Source: Pseudomonas sp. GM49
GTDB taxonomy: Bacteria; Pseudomonadota; Gammaproteobacteria; Pseudomonadales; Pseudomonadaceae
Direction of reading: 5' to 3'
Assembly (NCBI RefSeq): GCF_000282355.1
Contig: NZ_AKJL01000225.1
Coordinates: forward strand, 1-64,000
DNA: 64,000 nucleotides
Shown: in pieces, positions 9,720-17,939 of the stretch
How positions within the stretch are numbered: the stretch's first letter is position 1
Layout: each line of letters starts with the position of its first letter
Notes under the pieces: model-generated
What the model was told of the DNA's origin: nothing
What the model saw: the letters and a program-made list of their open reading frames with translations, nothing else
Database searches by the model: none
Position numbers and translations under genes: made by a program

Positions 9720-10430
9720 TTATTTGATGTGCCTTCCGCCGTTGACGGTCAGGGTGGTGCCGGTGACATAAGGGTTGTCGAGCAGATAGCGCAGGCTCTG
9801 GTAGACCACTTCGCAACCGGGTTCGATGCCCAGTGCGGATTTGGCCAGCACCTTGGCGCGGTAGGCCGCGTCGTCTTCAGGGTTGAACAGTAGCAGGGCT
9901 GGCGCGATCCCGTTGACCTTGATGGCCGGCGCGTACCTGGCGGCGAAGGACAGGGTCAGGCTGTCGAGCCCGGCTTTGCTGGCGCAATAGCCAATGTGCT
10001 TGCTGCTGCCCTTGCGGGTCACGTCATCGCTGATGTGCACGATGTCGGCAGGGCTCGAGCGTTGCAGCAGGTCGGCGCAATGCAGGTTGATCAGGTAGGG
10101 CGCCAGCATGTGCACGCTGAACATGCGGGTAAATGCTGCGGCGTTGGTGTCCGGTGTTTCGGCCAGCCATTCGGAGGCGTTGTGGACAATCGCCCGTAAA
10201 CAGTCGGTATGGGTTTTCAGTTCGCTGATGAAGGCGAGGATTCCGGTCTCGGTGGAGAAGTCCGCGAACACCGCCGTCGCACCCAGATCGCGCAGGGTTT
10301 GTACGCCGGGCCGCTCGCTGCGGTAGCTGAAAATCACACGATGGCCATCTTCCAGCAATCGCCGGGCGCAGTGCAGGCCGACACGCTGGCCGGCGCCGGT
10401 AATGAGGATTGGAGCTGCGGAAGAGGTCAT
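9720..10430 (-). CDS. folM: Dihydromonapterin reductase FolM (SDR)
   Basis: This 236-residue short-chain dehydrogenase has an [16 protein letters not shown] nucleotide loop, HNASEWL in place of NNAG, and catalytic [10 protein letters not shown]. The TGAGQRVG variant and the HNASEW motif are characteristic of FolM, which reduces dihydromonapterin with NADPH. ATG 10430 is preferred over 10457. It leads the operon; the next stop-to-start gap is 20 bp. Confidence 0.92.
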   Translation of the reverse strand: MTSSAAPILITGAGQRVGLHCARRLLEDGHRVIFSYRSERPGVQTLRDLGATAVFADFSTETGILAFISELKTHTDCLRAIVHNASEWLAETPDTNAAAFTRMFSVHMLAPYLINLHCADLLQRSSPADIVHISDDVTRKGSSKHIGYCASKAGLDSLTLSFAARYAPAIKVNGIAPALLLFNPEDDAAYRAKVLAKSALGIEPGCEVVYQSLRYLLDNPYVTGTTLTVNGGRHIK

Positions 10431-10521
10431 GAATGGCTCGCGTCGCGGTGAGAGCAAAACTATACCAGCGACGGCAGCGCTCTACCTATTATGCAAATCG
10501 GGCCCGCTCCCACAAAGGTTA

Positions 10522-10710
10522 TCAGTGGTTTTGGGGGGCGGGTTCGGTGGGCAAACGGCGTACCGGCGTGCTGTTCAGCCAATTGGCCAGCAGGCGGGTC
10601 GACAGGGGAATGAAGAAATAGACCATCAGCGGCGTCAGGCACAGGGTACTGATGAACACGCGGGGCAGCAGCGCCGGGGTGTCGGGCTGCGGCTTGAAAC
10701 AAGCAAGGAT
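10522..10710 (-). pseudogene. Remnant of a membrane protein C-terminus
   Basis: On the reverse strand, ending at TGA 10522-10524, one frame reads KPQPDTPALLPRVFIST..., then LTPLMVYFFIPLSTRLLANW, then TPVRRLPTEPAPQNH. It shows a believable membrane helix, a proline-rich tail and high-GC codon use. Upstream it runs through AT-rich sequence to a stop without ATG or ribosome site (only an internal GTG). It looks like the last part of an inner-membrane protein whose front end is lost; the family is not recognised. A half REP (about 10497-10517) abuts its 3' end. Confidence 0.45.
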
Positions 10711-10827
10711 TATTCCTGATTCTGCCGGCTTCGTCTTTGAGCGCTTTTCTTCGATTATGAACTTGAATCACGATGGGGCAGCGGAGTTAGAATGAGTTCC
10801 CATCTGCACATGGACGTACAACCTTAG

Positions 10828-11787
10828 ATGCCTGTCATTACTGACGTAGCTTCAGGCGTACCGCAGGCAGTCTCCCTTGAACAGGAACAGCTCTTTCCGA
10901 TTCGCGAGGTGGCGCGCCTGACAGGCGTCAACCCGGTCACGCTTCGAGCCTGGGAACGACGCTACGGCCTGATTGTTCCAACACGCACCGAAAGTGGGCA
11001 TCGTCTGTACTCGATGTCCGATATCGAGCGTGTCCGCAAAATTCTCGGCTGGATCGAGCGTGGTGCTGCCGTCAGCAAGATCGGCAAGTTGCTGGCCAGG
11101 GCGGCACCGCTTCAAGCGCTGTCCCAGATCATTCCCAACGACCTCGTGCTGGCCGACTGCGCGCAATGGCAACAGCAGATCCGGGTAGCCGTCAGCGCGT
11201 TTGACGATGTTCAGCTGGAGCAGGTGTACGGACAGGTTTTTTCCAGCTACTCCCTGGCGGTGGTGTTTCAAGACATTCTGCTCCCGGTATGGAGGCAATT
11301 GCTGCAACGCCAGGATCAATTCGGCGGGACCAGCGAATGGATATTCCTTGATGGATTCCTGCGTTCGCGGGTGTTGCAACGCCTGCTGTTGATGCGCGAT
11401 TCCCGGCCACAGCGAGTGGTCATCGGTGCCCTGGCTGGCCATTGCCGGGAACTCGAATTACTGATCGCCGCACTGTTCCTGGGCTGCCCGCAAACGAGGG
11501 TTCGAGTGCTGCCCATTGGTCAGCCGTTCGATGAGTTGAACCTGGTCTGTGAACGGATCAAACCCCAGGCGCTGGTGCTGTTTTCCAATCAGGTACCGGT
11601 GGCCGAATTGCCCCGGCGTTTAAATCGCCTGGCCTTAAGCCTCAATTGTCAGTTGTTACTGGCGGGCGATGCTGCTGACCTGGCGCAGGAGAGTCTGGCC
11701 GGCTCATCGATCGGTTGCCTGGGCAATGAAGGGGAGGTCATGAGCCAGCGTCTGAAGCAGTTCCTGGCGGGCAATCTGGATACTTGA
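10828..11787 (+). CDS. MerR-family regulator with MlrA/LitR-like C-terminal domain
   Basis: This 319-residue protein has an N-terminal winged helix (residues 23-92: FPIREVARLTGVNPVTLRAW, then YGLIVPTRTESGHRLYS) and a long C-terminal half with the helical plus Rossmann-like layout of B12-binding MerR regulators (MlrA, CarH, LitR). The cobalamin-binding Glu-x-His signature is not evident; the corresponding region reads AGHCRELELLIAALFLG. It therefore fits the B12-free 'class II LitR' regulators reported to act with short LOV proteins in P. putida. It is convergent with the PilZ-LOV pair (stops 3 bp apart) and may control light-responsive genes. That role is inference. Confidence 0.75.
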   Translation: MPVITDVASGVPQAVSLEQEQLFPIREVARLTGVNPVTLRAWERRYGLIVPTRTESGHRLYSMSDIERVRKILGWIERGAAVSKIGKLLARAAPLQALSQIIPNDLVLADCAQWQQQIRVAVSAFDDVQLEQVYGQVFSSYSLAVVFQDILLPVWRQLLQRQDQFGGTSEWIFLDGFLRSRVLQRLLLMRDSRPQRVVIGALAGHCRELELLIAALFLGCPQTRVRVLPIGQPFDELNLVCERIKPQALVLFSNQVPVAELPRRLNRLALSLNCQLLLAGDAADLAQESLAGSSIGCLGNEGEVMSQRLKQFLAGNLDT

Positions 11788-11790
11788 GGT

Positions 11791-12396
11791 TCAGAGATGC
11801 AGCGCGGGATGCGTCAACCGATGCTGTTGCAGGATGAACTGGCGCAGACGCTCGGTTTCGTCCGTATCGCTCTGGCTCAGCTGATAGGCGTAGAAGCCCT
11901 GTTCGTTTTCTTTCTCGAAAGTGCCACGCAAGGCAATCCGCTCATAGCCTGACGGGCTGAACCACAAGGCGAATTGCTTTGGCGGCTTGGTCTTGTTGCG
12001 AACCTCCAGCAAAACTCCTTTGCACGACACTTCGTGTACCCACAGGGTGCCGGGTTGACCCTTGGCGTTTTCCAGCGCTACCGGTTCTTCCAGTACCAGG
12101 CGCCAGGGCCTGACCATCGGCCCGTCTTCATAGATGCTCGGCACACCGAGGCGCAAATGCAGCGCATGAAACTCGTCTTCCACCAGGTGCAGGGGGAAGG
12201 TCATTTGCTGGTTTTCGAAACTGGCTTGAATGGTGACCTGCTCATGGGCCACCAGGCGGGTGAGCAGGTCACGGATTTGCGACCCACCATTGACGACCAG
12301 GCTCGACGTTGCGTCCCGCACATTGAGTTGCGGGTTGTGTTGCATGGTCTGGATGAAATCCAGCTCATCCTGGGTCAGGAGTGCGTCGCGTTGCAT
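11791..12396 (-). CDS. PilZ-like domain protein
   Basis: This 201-residue protein has an N-terminal YcgR-like half (to about residue 95) and a C-terminal PilZ-type barrel with RPWRLVLEEPVALEN and VHEVSCKGVLLEVR, resembling the RxxxR and (D/N)xSxxG c-di-GMP signatures. The second motif has Glu in place of Asp/Asn, so c-di-GMP binding is uncertain. It lies 54 bp downstream of the LOV gene on the same strand, suggesting cotranscription and a link between light sensing and c-di-GMP output. Confidence 0.65.
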   Translation of the reverse strand: MQRDALLTQDELDFIQTMQHNPQLNVRDATSSLVVNGGSQIRDLLTRLVAHEQVTIQASFENQQMTFPLHLVEDEFHALHLRLGVPSIYEDGPMVRPWRLVLEEPVALENAKGQPGTLWVHEVSCKGVLLEVRNKTKPPKQFALWFSPSGYERIALRGTFEKENEQGFYAYQLSQSDTDETERLRQFILQQHRLTHPALHL

Positions 12397-12450
12397 GGCC
12401 AGCTCGAAAGATATAGTTACAAAGTCAGTGGTGATTCTAGTTACTGACCA

Positions 12451-12927
12451 TTAATTCAGGGTTTGGTTTATGCCGTTCGTCGCTTTGAGCGCAGCAAGCT
12501 CAGCCTGGAGTTCAGCCAACTGCCCCTCTAGCTGCGCCACACGCTGTTGCGCCTTGACCTGCACGGTGACGTCTTTCTGCACACCGATAAAATAGGTTTG
12601 CCCATCTGCCGGGTTTTTCACCGTTGAAAGGGACAATTCATTCCAGAACGGTGTGCCGTCCTTGCGGTAGTTTCGCAATATTTCCCGGCAGGAACCTTCT
12701 CGGTTCAAGGCGTCGCGAATCAACGGCAAGGCTTCCTGGTCGCGGTCCCCCGACTGCAGGAAGCGGCAATCCTGATAGAGGATTTCTTCGCTGGAGTACC
12801 CCGTCAGGCGTTCGAACGCGGGGTTGACGTAAATGAGGATTTTGTCCTGATCGCCTTCCTTTTCGGCAATCACGATACCGTCGTTGGAGGCGTTGATCAC
12901 CATTTGCAGCAGCTGTGCATTAATCAT
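12451..12927 (-). CDS. Short LOV blue-light photoreceptor (PpSB1-LOV type)
   Basis: This 158-residue protein is a single LOV/PAS domain with N- and C-terminal helices and no effector. YVNPAFERLTGYSSEEILYQ is followed by DCRFLQ, whose photoactive Cys is C54 (canonical NCRFLQ; Asp in the first position as I recall for PpSB1-LOV). FMN-contacting residues follow in RNYRKDGTPFWNELSLS and YFIGVQKDV. Residues 118-150 form a heptad-like coiled coil (VAQLEGQLAELQAELAALKA) for dimerisation. Blue light would form an FMN-Cys adduct. An AGGA site precedes ATG 12927. The downstream partner is probably the PilZ protein and/or the MerR regulator. Confidence 0.9.
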   Translation of the reverse strand: MINAQLLQMVINASNDGIVIAEKEGDQDKILIYVNPAFERLTGYSSEEILYQDCRFLQSGDRDQEALPLIRDALNREGSCREILRNYRKDGTPFWNELSLSTVKNPADGQTYFIGVQKDVTVQVKAQQRVAQLEGQLAELQAELAALKATNGINQTLN

Positions 12928-13029
12928 CGGAGTATCCTTTCCTGATTGATTGTCGATTGCATTCTAAAAGAACAATCACGACCGTGCTGTTAATATCCGG
13001 GTCTTTTACTCGGATTCAGGATCAGATAG

Positions 13030-13485
13030 ATGAAAGTCGCCATCATTTCCGGCTCGGTGTACGGCACGGCCGAAGAAGTTGCCCGCCACGCCGCCAGCCT
13101 GTTGAAAGCCGCCGGTTTCGAAACCTGGCACAACCCGCGTGCGACTCTCGCCGATGTCCAGGCGTTTGGCCCTGAAGCCTTTCTGGCGGTGACATCGACC
13201 ACCGGCATGGGCGAGTTGCCGGACAACCTGCAACCGCTGTATTCGACCATCCGCGACCAATTGCCAGCGGCCTGGCGCGGTTTGCCAGGTGCGGTGATCG
13301 GTTTGGGCGATGCGAGCTATGGCGATACTTTTTGTGGCGGCGGTGAGCAGATGCGCGAATTGTTCGGTGAGCTGGGCATTCGCGAAGTACTGCCGATGCT
13401 GCGCCTGGATGCCAGCGAAACCGTGACCCCCGAGACGGACGCCGAGCCTTGGCTGGCGGACCTGATCAGCGCACTGCGCACCTGA
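13030..13485 (+). CDS. Flavodoxin
   Basis: This 151-residue short-chain flavodoxin (MioC-like) binds FMN through the N-terminal loop SGSVYGTAEEVA and the second and third loops VTSTTGMGELPDN and GLGDASYGDTFCGGG. It carries electrons in the cytoplasm; the partner is unknown. It is divergent from the LOV gene. As I recall, P. aeruginosa carries a similar flavodoxin near folM-folE-folX, so the neighbourhood is conserved. Confidence 0.9.
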   Translation: MKVAIISGSVYGTAEEVARHAASLLKAAGFETWHNPRATLADVQAFGPEAFLAVTSTTGMGELPDNLQPLYSTIRDQLPAAWRGLPGAVIGLGDASYGDTFCGGGEQMRELFGELGIREVLPMLRLDASETVTPETDAEPWLADLISALRT

Positions 13486-13710
13486 CCGTCACCCCGCCAT
13501 CCATGCCAGTCAGGGTTCTGCCAGTGCGGTAAAACCTGCCTGTCAGACCCTTGCCGTCGCCGGTCATTTGAGATGGATCCAAGGCGGCAGGGCGGCTGAC
13601 TCGCTGGGCCATAAAGCTGGCTGCCAATGCAACTACACGAACCTCAAGGGCTGACTAGACTCGGTAAGCATTGGAAACACTCCATCATAAAAACACCGAG
13701 GCTCCTTGCC

Positions 13711-14493
13711 GTGACTGTCGCTCCCGTCCAATCGCCACACAGTGTCCAAGACCAGGTCAGTGCCGCCGAGTGGCAGACCCGCGTCGATCTGGCGGCCTGT
13801 TATCGCCTGGTCGCTCAACATGGTTGGGATGACCTGATCTTCACCCATATCTCCGCCAAGGTGCCCGGCACCGAAGATTTCCTGATCAACCCGTTCGGGT
13901 TGATGTTTCACGAAATTACCGCGTCAAGCCTGGTCAAGGTGGATCAGGCCGGCAACAAGCTGATGGACAGTCCTTACGAGATCAATCCGGCGGGCTACAC
14001 CATCCACAGCGCCGTGCATGAAGTCCGTCACGATGTCGTTTGCGTGCTCCACACCCACATGGCCTCGGGGGTTGCGGTGTCGGCGCAGAAGCAGGGTGTT
14101 TTACCGATCAGCCAGCAGTCGTTGTTCGTGCTTTCCAGCCTGGCCTACCACGCCTACGAAGGCGTGGCGCTCAACCATGAGGAGAAAGTGCGGCTGCAAG
14201 CCGACCTCGGTGAAAACAATTTTCTGATGCTGCATAACCACGGTCTGCTGACTTGTGGCAGCACCATCGCCGATACGTTCCTGATGATGCTTACCTTTCA
14301 GCGAGCCTGCGACATTCAGGTCATGGCGCAGAACGGTGCCGCTGAACTGATCACCATCGATCCGCAGATTCTCGCCGGCGCCAAAGCCATGATCGCGGGT
14401 GTCACCCGAAGTGCTCAAGGCATGGGCGGAGCGCTGGCCTGGCCGGCGCTGCTGCGCAAACTCGATAAGCTGGATCCGGGTTATAAACTCTGA
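13711..14493 (+). CDS. Class II aldolase/adducin family protein
   Basis: This 260-residue protein has the class II aldolase fold. Zn ligands lie in VLHTHMASG (HxH) and LMLHNHGLLTCG; GWDDLIFTHISAK and NPFGLMFHEITASSLVKVD are family motifs. Members act on sugar phosphates or are enzymes of unknown substrate. GTG 13711 (VTVAPVQ) with a GAGG site 10 bp upstream is chosen; the upstream ATG 13627 adds a basic tail not expected for the family. The stop overlaps the next gene's ATG (TGATG), so the pair is coupled. Confidence 0.83.
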   Translation: MTVAPVQSPHSVQDQVSAAEWQTRVDLAACYRLVAQHGWDDLIFTHISAKVPGTEDFLINPFGLMFHEITASSLVKVDQAGNKLMDSPYEINPAGYTIHSAVHEVRHDVVCVLHTHMASGVAVSAQKQGVLPISQQSLFVLSSLAYHAYEGVALNHEEKVRLQADLGENNFLMLHNHGLLTCGSTIADTFLMMLTFQRACDIQVMAQNGAAELITIDPQILAGAKAMIAGVTRSAQGMGGALAWPALLRKLDKLDPGYKL

Positions 14494-15395
14494 TGGTGCT
14501 CGCCGAGATCCCCCTGTGTGTCTGGCGCAAACGCAGTCAGACGTTCGAGTTCCATGGCCAGAGCATCCGTTACTGGGCAGCAGGGCAGGGTGAGCCGCTG
14601 TTGCTCATTCACGGCTTTCCGTCTGCCAGTTGGGACTGGCATTACCTGTGGCAGCCATTGACCCAGCGTTTTCGCGTGATCGCTTGCGACATGCTGGGCT
14701 TCGGCGATTCGGCCAAACCGACAAATCATGAGTACAGCCTGCTGGAGCAAGCGGATCTGCAACAGGCATTGCTTGAACACCTGAATGTCGAGCAGCCGGT
14801 GCACCTGCTCGCCCACGATTACGGCGACAGCGTGGCCCAGGAACTGCTGGCCCGGCACTACGAGTCACGAGTGAAGCTGGCCAGTTGCGTGTTTCTCAAC
14901 GGCGGGTTGTTTCCGGAAACCCATCGCCCGGTACTGATGCAAAAACTCTTGCTCAGCCCTTTGGGCTGGATGATTGGCCGCGCCTTCAGTCGTGATGGCC
15001 TGGTGAGAGGCTTTCGGCAGATATTCGGTCCGCAAACCCGTCCCAGTGAAAGCCAGATGGATGATTTCTGGAGTCTGGTGGAAAGCCATCGCGGGCCACG
15101 GATCATGCATAAATTGATTGCCTACATCCCGGAGCGACGCGTCTGGCGCAACCGCTGGGTGAGCGCGATGCAACGCGGTGAAGTGCCGCTGCGGGTAATC
15201 GATGGCGGGGTCGATCCGGTCTCCGGCGTGCACATGGTCGAGCGTTACCGGGAGCTGATCCCGGAGGCGGACACGGTCGTATTGCCCGACATCGGCCACT
15301 ACCCGCAAATCGAGGCTCCCGGCGAGGTGCTCAAGCACTACCTGGCGTTTCGCGATCAACTGCTCTTGCCACCGCGCAAGGTGGCGTGTTCCTGA
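14493..15395 (+). CDS. Alpha/beta hydrolase (haloalkane dehalogenase/epoxide hydrolase/MEST-like)
   Basis: This 300-residue protein has the oxyanion motif LLIHGFPSASWDWH (residues 38-50), an aspartate nucleophile in AHDYGDSVAQE (D109), a helical cap and a catalytic His in PDIGHYPQIEAP. An Asp nucleophile points to the epoxide hydrolase/haloalkane dehalogenase branch, and HDYGDSVAQ resembles the MEST subgroup. The substrate is unknown. It is translationally coupled to the class II aldolase gene, as I recall also in P. aeruginosa. Confidence 0.85.
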   Translation: MVLAEIPLCVWRKRSQTFEFHGQSIRYWAAGQGEPLLLIHGFPSASWDWHYLWQPLTQRFRVIACDMLGFGDSAKPTNHEYSLLEQADLQQALLEHLNVEQPVHLLAHDYGDSVAQELLARHYESRVKLASCVFLNGGLFPETHRPVLMQKLLLSPLGWMIGRAFSRDGLVRGFRQIFGPQTRPSESQMDDFWSLVESHRGPRIMHKLIAYIPERRVWRNRWVSAMQRGEVPLRVIDGGVDPVSGVHMVERYRELIPEADTVVLPDIGHYPQIEAPGEVLKHYLAFRDQLLLPPRKVACS

Positions 15396-15398
15396 ACC

Positions 15399-15424
15399 CT
15401 GTAGGAGCGAGCTTGCTCCTACAG
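15399..15424. repeat. Collapsed REP: perfect 26-bp palindrome
   Basis: CTGTAGGAGC and GCTCCTACAG arms with only GAGCTT between them. It looks like a REPIN whose centre was deleted. It follows the alpha/beta hydrolase stop by 3 bp and could form a strong hairpin in the mRNA. Confidence 0.85.
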
Positions 15425-15593
15425 AACCCTTAACTGAACCGTGTTCCCCCCCGCCACAGGGTTCATGTCTATTTCTCTTTCAATCATCCCCCAGCCTTAT
15501 CGCACACCATTCAGCCTACCCCGTGTTCATTGTGACCCGCTTCGCCGTGCCTGAAACTCGGACTCATAGTCCCTTGGCCTGCTGGAGTCCCCC

Positions 15594-16505
15594 ATGAATG
15601 AGTCTGTGCGCTTCGAAGATAAAGTCGTGATCATCACCGGTGCCGGTGGCGGCCTGGGACGGGCGCATGCACTGCTGTTCGCCAAACAGGGCGCCAAGGT
15701 GCTGGTCAACGATCTCGGCGGCTCGACCCAGGGCGAAGGTGCCAACGCTTCGGCCGCTGACCGCGTGGTAGCGGACATTCGCGAGGCCGGCGGCATCGCC
15801 GAGGCCAACCACGACTCGGTCACTGACGGTGACAAACTGGTCCAGCACGCCCTGGACGTCTTCGGTCGCGTCGACGTGGTGGTCAACAACGCCGGGATCC
15901 TGCGTGACAAGACCTTCCACAAAATGGATGACGCCGACTGGGACCTGGTTTACCGCGTCCATGTCGAAGGTGCCTACAAAGTCACCCGCGCCGCCTGGTC
16001 GCACATGCGCGAGCAGAACTACGGCCGGGTGATTTTCACCGCGTCGACCTCGGGTATCTATGGCAACTTCGGCCAGTCCAACTACGGCATGGCCAAGCTC
16101 GGTCTCTATGGCCTGACCCGCACCCTGGCCATCGAAGGCCGCAAGAACAACATCCTGGTCAACGCCATCGCCCCCACCGGCGGCACGCGCATGACCGAAG
16201 GCCTGATCCCGCCGCAAGTCTTCGAGCAGCTCAAGCCGGAACTGGTCAGCCCGCTGGTGGTGTACCTGGCCAGTGAGAACTGCCAGGAAACCTCCGGTCT
16301 GTTTGAAGTCGGCGGCGGCTGGATGGGCAAGGTCCGCTGGGAGCGCAGTCTCGGTGCCGGGTTCGATCCACGGGCGGGTTTCTCCCCGGAAGACGTGGCC
16401 GCGCACTGGCAACAGATTTGCGACTTCGAAGGCGCGGCGCATCCGAAAGACAACATCGAAGCGCTGAAGGAAATGATGGGGAATTTGCAGAGGTATACGC
16501 TCTGA
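15594..16505 (+). CDS. SDR oxidoreductase of the peroxisomal multifunctional enzyme type
   Basis: This 303-residue protein has IITGAGGGLGRAHALLFA for NAD binding, VVNNAGILRD, and the catalytic set Ser (TASTSGIYGNFGQ), SNYGMAK (Tyr/Lys). The longer C-terminal region and VNDLGGSTQGEG loop match the (3R)-hydroxyacyl-CoA dehydrogenase part of multifunctional enzyme 2, so it may oxidise a beta-hydroxyacyl-CoA. It is monocistronic with a preceding gap of about 200 bp. Confidence 0.87.
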   Translation: MNESVRFEDKVVIITGAGGGLGRAHALLFAKQGAKVLVNDLGGSTQGEGANASAADRVVADIREAGGIAEANHDSVTDGDKLVQHALDVFGRVDVVVNNAGILRDKTFHKMDDADWDLVYRVHVEGAYKVTRAAWSHMREQNYGRVIFTASTSGIYGNFGQSNYGMAKLGLYGLTRTLAIEGRKNNILVNAIAPTGGTRMTEGLIPPQVFEQLKPELVSPLVVYLASENCQETSGLFEVGGGWMGKVRWERSLGAGFDPRAGFSPEDVAAHWQQICDFEGAAHPKDNIEALKEMMGNLQRYTL

Positions 16506-16578
16506 TAGCGCTGGCAAGGTCGCATTGACTGACCTTGCCGGTTGTTGCATTTTTCGGCCGGGAGCCGTTTGCTACCGA

Positions 16579-17349
16579 TCAGCCGGGAAAGTATTTGACT
16601 ACCAGTGCCTTCAGATTGGCGGCTGTTTGCGCGTCCATTTTTCCATCGAATTTTTCCGGGCGAAAATGCATCTGGAATGCCCGCACCAACTGTTGGAAAC
16701 CGCCTTCCGTTGACGCGCCCGACACATCATATCCATAGGATTTGAACAGCCCCAGCAATTCACTTCGGACTGGTACGCCCGATGTGTTGTATTGGCACAG
16801 ATACTCGTCCCGAGTGGTTGCATCGAACCAGGCGCCGACGCCTTTCAAGTACAGCGCCTGCCAGGGAAACATCGGCCCCGGGTCACTTTTGCGGCCGATT
16901 GAAACATCGGAGTGGCCCAAAACCTGGGTCGGAGTGATATCCGGGTAACGCTTGAGGATGTTCAGCGCCAGTTGTTCAATCGCGGCAATCTGCTCAGGGT
17001 GATAGGGCGGGAAGGTGAACTCGCCTTTGTTGTCAGTCGCCAGGTTGACGATTTCAATGCCGATGGACGTGTCATTCAGATTGCTGCGGTTACCCCACTG
17101 ACTGACACCCGCGTGCCACGCGCGGTGGGTTTCATTCACCAGGTTGAAAGTTTCCTGCCCGGTATAACCGGCTTTCAGGTAACCGGGATCAGTGATATCC
17201 GGAATCAGATAGTGAGCGCTGACATTCGGGCCGGTCAGGGCACTGACAGAACTTGAAAAGTTAGCGGCCGTGTAGTGAAAAATCAGAAAGCGTACTCGAC
17301 TGTTGACACTTCGGATTGAGCGATATTGGTTGTAGTTGATTGGTTTCAT
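16579..17349 (-). CDS. N-acetylmuramoyl-L-alanine amidase, AmpDh3-like
   Basis: This 256-residue protein has an Amidase_2 domain (residues 1-165) with zinc ligands in LIFHYTAANFSSS (His), VLGHSDVSIGRKSDPGP (His and Asp), then a C-terminal peptidoglycan-binding three-helix domain (about 180-254) including LVRAFQMHFRPEKFDG. It cleaves the amide between MurNAc and L-Ala of cell-wall fragments. Sequence and length match P. aeruginosa AmpDh3 (PA0807), reported to be a periplasmic/T6SS-delivered amidase. No Sec signal peptide is visible. No T6SS gene is adjacent in this window. Confidence 0.88.
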   Translation of the reverse strand: MKPINYNQYRSIRSVNSRVRFLIFHYTAANFSSSVSALTGPNVSAHYLIPDITDPGYLKAGYTGQETFNLVNETHRAWHAGVSQWGNRSNLNDTSIGIEIVNLATDNKGEFTFPPYHPEQIAAIEQLALNILKRYPDITPTQVLGHSDVSIGRKSDPGPMFPWQALYLKGVGAWFDATTRDEYLCQYNTSGVPVRSELLGLFKSYGYDVSGASTEGGFQQLVRAFQMHFRPEKFDGKMDAQTAANLKALVVKYFPG

Positions 17350-17555
17350 CGTTGCACTCGCTATAAGTAAGTTTGAAGTCGGACGAAGTCAAAAGTTGTT
17401 CGCCGACTTGCTGGTCAACTTAATGGCTGGAGTGCTCTAGGTGTTTACCTAGGCTTGTAGGTGCTTTCTGAAAGAAAGGTAGGCATGCGAAGTTTTGCCT
17501 GGATGGTCAGGGGGTACTGACAGGCAGCCGTTACTGATCAAAAACCATCGCCCAT

Positions 17556-17583
17556 AAAAAAGGCCGCTGCAAACGCAGCGGCC
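17556..17583 (-). terminator. Strong minus-strand terminator without an upstream gene
   Basis: A 9-bp perfect stem GGCCGCTGC/GCAGCGGCC with a 4-base loop is followed, on the reverse strand, by six T. Transcripts ending here would come from 17584-17930, where no protein gene is seen. Confidence 0.75.
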
Positions 17584-17776
17584 AAGGTAAGACGTTGGAT
17601 CAGGAGCTACAAATCAACGTCAGTGAGCGCGGGGCGATGAACCGAATCCTCAATTCATCTGAAATCTTTCAGTCACGGCGCAGGCCGGTACATCGTGCCT
17701 TGCGGCGGTTTACCGTGGCAGCCAGGCAAGAGTAAGCCCTTAGTGTCGCAGGAAAAATACCAATTACGGACATGCA

Positions 17777-17797
17777 CTGTTGCAGCCCCGGCAACAG
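17777..17797. promoter_or_regulatory. Candidate operator (CTGTTGC-N7-GCAACAG)
   Basis: Perfect 7-bp inverted arms with a 7-bp spacer, about 145 bp before the DUF1302 start. It could be the binding site of the MalT-like regulator encoded at 21266; this is inference. Confidence 0.4.
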
Positions 17798-17939
17798 TCA
17801 GGAATCGGGTACTCGTCCGGGTGATGACCCTGTGCCAGTCATCCTTAAGAGGTACACCACGAATACCTCCTTGGTGCGCTTATCGACCCCGATGCCCGGC
17901 AGTAGGGTGAGGCCTTCTGTCACTCACCGGGGAAGACGC

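Larger units (their letters stand above)
17350..17939. other. 590-bp intergenic region upstream of the DUF1302 gene
   Basis: No convincing ORF. Contents listed separately: a minus-strand terminator (17556-17583) with no obvious gene before it, and a CTGTTGC/GCAACAG inverted repeat (17777-17797). A short AT-rich stretch (17360-17420) sits upstream of the amidase gene. The right part is the probable leader of the DUF1302 gene. Confidence 0.6.

Noticed and set aside
10460..10771. 103-codon minus-strand frame between folM and the MerR gene
   Set aside because: Its sequence is a shadow of a different minus-strand frame that shows the membrane-helix remnant; it has no sensible domain.
16579..17349. 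Interpreting the amidase as a prophage endolysin
   Set aside because: No phage genes surround it, and length and sequence follow the chromosomal AmpDh3 type.
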